From positions 806,001 through 870,000 of the forward strand of contig JAUPTC010000020.1 of NCBI GenBank assembly GCA_030762895.1: a stretch of DNA of 64,000 bases, written 5' to 3'. This document shows positions 57,401 through 64,000 of this stretch, piece by piece. The notes under the pieces were generated by a model. The model searched no databases. It was not told the origin of the DNA and saw only the letters and a program-made list of their open reading frames with translations. The translations under genes were made by a program, and so were the position numbers. Origin of the DNA: Sophora flavescens. Lineage: Eukaryota > Streptophyta > Magnoliopsida > Fabales > Fabaceae. How positions within the stretch are numbered: the stretch's first letter is position 1; every line of letters starts with the position of its first letter.

Positions 57401-59825
57401 TGGGCTTAAGATGAGTAAGTTAGGCCGACTTAAGTGAAGGAACATCATGGACTGCGCACTGATCCGCGCCAGAGAACACGGGACCCAATTTAGCCTAGAT
57501 TTTGGCCTAATTTGACAATTCTTGTGAAACCTGAAATTGTAGGTCTCTTCCTTATCTTTCTAGGGACAGCAAGATCACAAAAATCTAATATATGTAGCTC
57601 TAGTTATGCTCTGCGCAAAGCAACAAGGTCAGAATGAGTGAAAAATCCAAAAATTAACAATGTTTAGCAATTATGCCGAATAATGTAAAAGCAAAAACAA
57701 TGATTGTAAAGGTTGTCTAATTTTCGTCTCTCTCTGCCTTGTGCGGCTGTAAACTGCTATTTATGCATATTAATCCTGACCTAACCCTAGACCAAATTAT
57801 GTGCCTCTGAATAAGCTTTCCAACAAGGTATCATATGCCTTAATTGGGCTTAAGATGAGTAAGTTACACCCATTTAAGTGAATGACATTCATGGACTACA
57901 CACTGATCTGCGCCAGGGAACTCGGGAACCAATTTAGCCTTGAAGTTTGCCTAATTTGACAATTCTTGTGAAACCTGAAATTGTAGGTCTCTTTCTTATC
58001 TTTCTAGGGACAGTAAGATCACCAAAACCCGATATCTATAGCTCTAGTTATGCTCTGTGCAAGGCAACAAGGTCAGGGTGAGTGAAAAATATGAAAATTG
58101 ACAATGTTTAACAATGAAGCCCAATTAAGCCCAATAATGTAAAAGCAAAAACATTGATTGTAAAAGTTGTCTAAATTCCGTCTATCTCTGGCATGTGCGG
58201 CTGTAAACTGTTATTTATGCTTATTAATCCTGACCTAACCCTAGACCAAATTATGGGCCTCTGAATAAGCTTTCCAACAAGGTATCATATGGCTTAATTG
58301 GGGTTAAGATGAGTAAGTTAGGCCCATTTATGTGAAGGAACATCATGGACTATGCACTGATTCGTGTCAGAGAACTCAAGACCCAATTTAGCCTTGATTT
58401 TGGCCTAATTTAACAATGATTGTGAAAACTGAAATTGTAGGTCTCTTCCTTATCTTTCTAGGGACAGCAAGATCACCAAAATCCGATATCTGTAGCTCTA
58501 GTTATGCTCTGCACAAGGCAACGTGGTCAGGATGAGTGAAAAATCCGAAAATTAACAGTGTTTAGCATTAAGCCCAATAATGTAAAAGTAAAAACAATGA
58601 TTGTAAAAGTTGTCTAATTTCCGTTTCTCTCTGGCTTGTACGACTGTAAGCTGCTATTTATGCTTATTAATCCTGACCTAACCCTAGACCATATTAAGGG
58701 CCTCTGAATAAGCTTTCCAACAAGGTATCATAAGCCTTAATTGGGCTTAAGATGAGTAAGTTAGGCCGATTTAAGTGAAGGAACATCATGGATTGCGCAC
58801 TGATCCGCGCCAGAGAACACGGGACCCAATTTAGCCTAGATTTTGGCCTAATTTGACAATTCTTGTGAAACCTGAAATTGTAGGTCTCTTCCTTATCTTT
58901 CTAGGGACAACAAGATCACAAAAATCTAATATATGTAGCTCTAGTTATGCTCTGCGCAAAGCAACAAGGTCAGAATGAGTGAAAAATCCAAAAATTAACA
59001 ATGTTTAGCAATTATGCCCAATAATGTAAAAGCAAAAACATTGATTGTAAAAGTTGTCTAAATTCCGTCTATCTCTGGCATGTGCGGCTGTAAACTGTTA
59101 CTAATTCTTATTAATCCTGACCTAACCCTAGACCAAATTATGTGCCTCTGAATAAGCTTTCCAACAAGGTATCATATGCCTTAATTGGGCTTAAGATGGG
59201 TAAGTTAGGCCCATTTAAGTGAAGGAACATCATGGTCGGCGTACTAATCCGCGCCAGAGAACTCGGGACCCAATTTAGCCTAGATTTTGGCCTAATTTGA
59301 CAATTCTTGTGAAACCTGAAATTGTAGGTCTCTTCCTTATCTTTCTAGGGACAACAAGATCACAAAAATCTAATATATGTAGCTCTAGTTATGCTCTGCG
59401 CAAAGCAACAAGGTCAGAATGAGTGAAAAATCCAAAAATTAACAGTGTTTTGCAATTATGCCGAATAATGTAAAAGCAAAAACAATGATTGTAAAAGTTG
59501 TCTAATTTTCGTCTCTCTCTGGCTTGTGCGGCTATAAACTGCTATTTATGCATATTAATCCTGACCTAACCCTAGACCAAATTATGTGCCTCTGAATAAG
59601 CTTTCCAACAAGGTATCGTATGCCTTAATTGGGCTTAAGATGGGTAAGTTAGGCCCATTTAAGTGAAGGAACATCATGGTCCACGTACTAATCCGCGCCA
59701 GAGAACTCGAGACCCAATTTAGCCTTGATTTTGGCCTAGTTTCACAATTCTTGTGAAACCTGAAATTGCAGGTCTCTTCCTTATCTTTCTAGGGACAGCA
59801 AGATCACCAAAATCCGATATCTGTG
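54473..59825 (+). repeat. 12-monomer higher-order interval in the right array
   Basis: Monomers from 54473, 54917, 55360 and 55802 share rare variants with those from 59826, 60269, 60712 and 61156 (for example TGTGGCTCTAG, AATATGTAAAATCAAA, a GGCATCATAAGCC variant, TTAAACCCAATAATG). The offset is about 5352 bp, again 12 monomers. The variants differ from those of the left-array 12-mer. Confidence 0.75.
56255..58938 (+). repeat. Trimeric (1.34-kb) duplication in the right array
   Basis: Monomers 56255, 56700 and 57154 match 57597, 58041 and 58495 in order. The marker AGTGAATGACATTCATGGAC occurs at about 56536 and 57877, and the ACGTGG/CAACGTGGTC variant recurs at about 57180 and 58520. The offset is 1341-1342 bp, three monomers. 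Confidence 0.75.
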
Positions 59826-62800
59826 GCTCTAGTTATGATCTGCGAAAGGCAACAAGGTCAGGATGAGCGAAAAATCCGAAAATTAACAAAGTTTGGCAAT
59901 TAAGCCCAACAATGTAAAAGCCAAAACAATGATTGTAAAAGTTGTCTAATTTCCGTCTCTCTCTAGCTTGTGCGGCTGTAAACTGCTATTTATGCTAATT
60001 AATCCTGACCTAACCCAGACCAAATTAAGGGCCTCTGAATAAGCTTTCCAACAAGGCATCATAAGCCTTAATTGGGCATAAGATGAGTAAGTTAGGCCCA
60101 TTTAAGTGAGGGAACATCGTGGACTGCGCACTAATCCGTGCCAGAGAACTCCATACTCAATGTAGCCTTGATTTTGGCCTAATTTGACAATTCATGTGAA
60201 ACCTGAAATTGTAGGTCTCCTCCTTATCTTTCGAGGGACAGCAAGATCACCAAAATCTGATATATGTAGCTCTAGTTATGTTCTGCACAAGTCAACAAGG
60301 TCAGGATGGGTGAAAAATCCGAAAATTAACAATGTTTAGCAATTAAGCCCAATATGTAAAATCAAACACAAAGATTGTAAAAGTTATCTAATTTCCGTAT
60401 CTCTCTGGCATGTGCGGCTGTAAACTGTTATTTATGCTTATTAGTCCTAACAAAACCCTAGACCAAATTAAGGGCCTCTGAATAAGCTTTCCAACAAGGT
60501 ATCATATGCCTTAATTGGGTTTAAGATGAGTAAGTTAGGCCCTTTTAAGTGAAGGAACAGCATGGACTGTGCGTTGATCCGCGCCAGAGAACTCGAGACC
60601 CAATTTAGCCTTGATTTTGGCCTAGTTTCACAATTCTTGTGAAACCTGAAATTGCAGGTCTCTTCCTTATCTTTCTAGGGACAGCAAGATCACCAAAATC
60701 CGATATCTGTAGCTCTAGTTATGCTCTGCGCAAGGCAACAAGGTCAGGATGAGTGAAAAATCCGAAAATTAACAATGTTTAGCAATTAAGCCCAATAATG
60801 TAAAAGCAAAAATAATGATTGTAAAAGTTGTCTAATTTCCGTCTCTCTCTGTCTTGTGCGGCTGTAAATTGCTATTTATGCTTATTAATCCTAACCTAAC
60901 CCTAGACCAAATTAAGGGCCTCTGAATAAGCTTTCCAAGAAGGCATCATAAGCCTTAATTGGGCTTAAGATAAGTAAGTTAGGCCTATTTAACTGAAGGA
61001 ACATCATGGATTGTGCGCTGATCCGCGCCAGAGAACTTGGGACTCAATGTAGCCTTGATTTTGGCCTAATTTGACAATTCATGTGAAACTTGAAATTTTA
61101 GGCCTACTCCTTATCTTTCTAGGGACAGCAAGATCACCAAAATCGGATATCTGTAGCTCTAGTTATGCTCTGCACAAGGCAACAAGGTCAGGATGATTGA
61201 AAAATCCAAAAATTAACAATGTTTAGCTATTAAGTCCAATTAAACCCAATAATGTAAAATCAAAAACAAAGATTGTAAAAGTTATCTAATTTCCGTCTCT
61301 CTTTGGCATGTGCGGCTGTAAACTGTTATTTATGCTTATTAATCCCGACCAAACCCTAGACCAAATTAAGGGCCTCTGAATAAGCTTTCAAACAAGGTAT
61401 CATATACCTTAATCTGGCTTAAGATGAGTAAGTTAGGCCCATTTAAGTGAAGGAACATCATGGACTGTGCACTGATCCGCGCCAGAGAACTCGGGACCCA
61501 ACTAAGCCTTGATTTTGGCCTAATTTGACAATTCTTGTGACACCTGAAATTGTAGATCTCTTCCTTATCTTTCTAGAGACATCAAGATCACCAAAATCCG
61601 ATATCTGTAGCTCTAGTTATGCTCTGTGCAAGGCAACAAGGTCAGGGTGAGTAAAAACTCCGAAAATTAACAATGTTTAGCAATTAAGCCCAATAATGTA
61701 GAAGGAAAAAAAATTGATTGTGAAAGATTTCTAATTTCCGTCTCTCTCAGGCATGTGGGCTGTAAACTGCTATTTATGCTTATTAATCATGACCTAACCC
61801 TAGACCAAATTAAGCTCCTCTGAATAAGCTTTCCAACATGGTATCATATGCCTTAATTGGGCTTAAGATGAGTAAGTTAGGCCCATTTAAGTGAAGGAAC
61901 ATCATGGATTGTGCACTGATCCGCGCCAGAGAACTCGGGACCCTACTAAGCATTGATTTTGGCCTAAATTGACAATTCTTGAGAAACCTGAAATTGTAGG
62001 CCTCTTCCTTATCTTTCTAGAGACAGCAAGATAACCAAAATCCGATATCTGTAGCTCTAGTTATGCTCTGGGCAGGGCAACAAGGTCGGGATGAGTGAAA
62101 AGTCCGAAAATTAACAATGGTTAGCAATTAAGCCCAATAGTGTAAAAGCAAAAACATTGATTGTAAAAGTTGTCTAATTTCTGTCTCTCTCTGGCTTGTA
62201 CGGCTGTAAACTGCTATTTACGCTTATTAATCTCAACCTAAACCTAGACCAAATTATGGGCCTCTGAATAAGCTTTCCAACAAGGTATCATATGCCTTAA
62301 TTGGGCTTAAGATGAGTAAGTTACTCCCATTTAAGTGAAGGAACATCATGGACTACACACTGATCCGCACCAGGGAACTCGGGACTCAATTTAGCCTTGA
62401 ATTTTGCCTAATTTGACAATTCTTGTGAAACCTGAAATTGTAGGTCTCTTTCTTATCTTTCTCGGGACAGCAAGATCACCAAAATCCGATATTTGTAGCT
62501 CTAGTTATGCTTTGCGCAAGGCAACAAGGCCAGGATGAGTAAAAAATCCGAAAATTAACAATGTTTATCAATTAAGCACAATTAAGCCCAATAATGTAAA
62601 AGTAAAAACATTGATTGTGAAAGTTTTCTAATTTCCGTCTCTCTCTGGCATTTGCGGCTGTAAATGTGACTATTTATGCTTATTAATCCTCACCTAACCC
62701 TAGAACAAATTAAGTCCTCTGAATAAGCTTTCCAACAAAGTGTCATATGCCTTAATTGGGCTTAAGATGAGTAAGTTAGGCCCATTTAAGTGAAGGAACA

Positions 62801-64000
62801 TCATGGACTGCGCACTGATCCGTGCCAGAGAACTCAGGACCCAATTTAGCCTTTATTTTGGCCTAATTTGACAATTCATGTGAAACCTGAAATTGTAGGT
62901 CTCTTCCTTATCTTTCTAGGGACAACACACCAAAATCCGATATCTGTAGCTCTAGTTATGATCTGCGCAAGGCAACAAGGTCAGGATGAGAGAAATATCC
63001 GAAAATTAACAATGTTTAGCAATTAAGCCCAATAATGTAAATACAAAAACAATGATTGTAAAAGTTTTCAAATTTCCGTCTCTCTCTGGCATGTGCGGCT
63101 GTAAACTGCTATTTATGCTTATTAATCATGACCTAACCCTAGACCAAATTAAGGGCCTCTGAATAAGCTTTCCAACAAGGTATCATAAGCCTTAATTAGG
63201 CTTAAGATGAGTAAGTTAGGCCGATTTAAGTGAAGGAACATCATGGACTGCGCACTGATCTGCGCCAGAGAACTCGGGATCCAATTTAGCCTTGATTTTG
63301 GCCTAATTTTACATTTCTTGTGACACCTGAAATTATAGGTCTCTTCCTAATATTTCTTGGGACAACAAGATCCCCAAAATTGGATATCTGTAGCTCTAGT
63401 TATGCTCGGCGCAAGGAAACAAGGTCAGGATGAGTGAAAAATCCGAAAATTAACAATGTTTAGCAATTAAGCCCAATTAACCCCAATATAGTAAAAGCAA
63501 AAACATTGATTGTAAAAGTTGTCTAATTTTCATCTCTATATGGCTTGTGCGGCTGTTAACTGCTATTTACGCTTATTAATCCTGACCTAACCCTAGACCA
63601 AATTAAGGTCCTTAGAATAAGCTTTCCAACAAGGTATCATATGCCTTAATTGGGCTTAAGATGATTAAGTTAGGCCCATTTAAATGAAGGAACATCATGG
63701 ACTGTGCACTGATATGCACCAGAGAACTCGGGACCAAATTTAGCCTTGATTTAGGCCTAATTTGACAATTATTGTGAAACCTGAAATTGTAGGTCTCTTC
63801 CTTGCCTTTATAAAGACAACAAGATCACCCAAATCAGATATCTACAGCTCAAGTTATGGTCTGCGCAAGGCAACAAGGTCAAAATGAGTGAAAAATCCGA
63901 AAATTAACAATGTTTAGCAATTAAGCCCAATTAAGCCCAATAATGTAAAAGCAAAAACATTGATTGTAAAAGTTGTCTAATTTCCGTCTCTCTCTGGCAT

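Larger units (their letters stand above)
51739..64000 (+). repeat. Satellite array, right part (monomer about 444 bp, about 28 copies)
   Basis: Same family and orientation as the left part. Anchors at 51797, 52241, 52668, 53122, 53576, 54030, 54473, 54917 and on to 63847. It resumes exactly where the left array was cut, and the array runs off the right edge. Monomers here are more diverse than in the left array, with spacings of 442-454 bp and one irregular 427-bp monomer. Confidence 0.95.

Overview
The window is repeat-dominated nuclear DNA of a flowering plant, probably a eudicot. The evidence is a plant Ty3/gypsy Tat/Ogre-type element, a gag-only Ty3/gypsy element primed by initiator Met-tRNA, a CACTA transposon terminus, plant-type introns and over 30 kb of satellite. 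Tat/Ogre elements with tandem repeats in the 3' UTR are well known in legumes, but I cannot assign a species. The setting resembles pericentromeric or other heterochromatin. No intact host gene is visible.

Layout. (1) 1-1330: on the minus strand, two intact internal exons (705-625 and 261-169) of an ERGIC3/Erv46-type cargo-receptor gene with canonical splice sites. A GC-rich possible leader exon precedes them instead of the expected N-terminal exons. (2) 1331-3135: AT-rich DNA, then about six 82-bp subterminal repeats and the right end of a CACTA element. (3) 3136-11669: a decayed, 5'-truncated Tat/Ogre-lineage element. It runs from the C-terminal half of the protease with a G-patch, through a predicted intron, RT, RNase H, a second RNase H-like domain and integrase, to a 3' UTR of tandem repeats and a 2.2-kb 3' LTR with its own minisatellite. 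Its right end lies in satellite. (4) 11670-31229 and 51739-64000: one satellite array with a monomer of about 444 bp, all in one orientation. It has local 2-mer and 3-mer patterns and two independent 12-monomer (about 5.34-5.35 kb) higher-order relations. (5) 31230-51738: a 20.5-kb insertion splitting the satellite. It reads LTR-gag-LTR-gag-LTR-gag-LTR (unit about 5.57 kb), lacks pol, and is bounded by one perfect 5-bp target duplication (GTAGG).

How it fits together. The satellite is the substrate and two retroelements are inserted in it. The Tat element is old, with about ten coding lesions, and a CACTA terminus cuts it inside the protease. The gag-only element is young: its LTRs are 3.80 kb each and nearly identical. 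Marker bases show that the second LTR is a hybrid, with a 5' part of the 3'-LTR type and a 3' part of the 5'-LTR type. That is the footprint of unequal LTR-LTR crossing over, so one insertion appears to have been converted into a tandem array. Many remaining differences between its units cluster at CAG/CTG trinucleotides and may be consensus errors at methylated sites rather than real mutations.

The least-explained signals are stem-loops with GNRA tetraloops and compensatory changes in the 80-bp repeats just after the Tat pol gene, palindromic minisatellites on both sides of that element's LTR boundary, and the LTR-recombination array.
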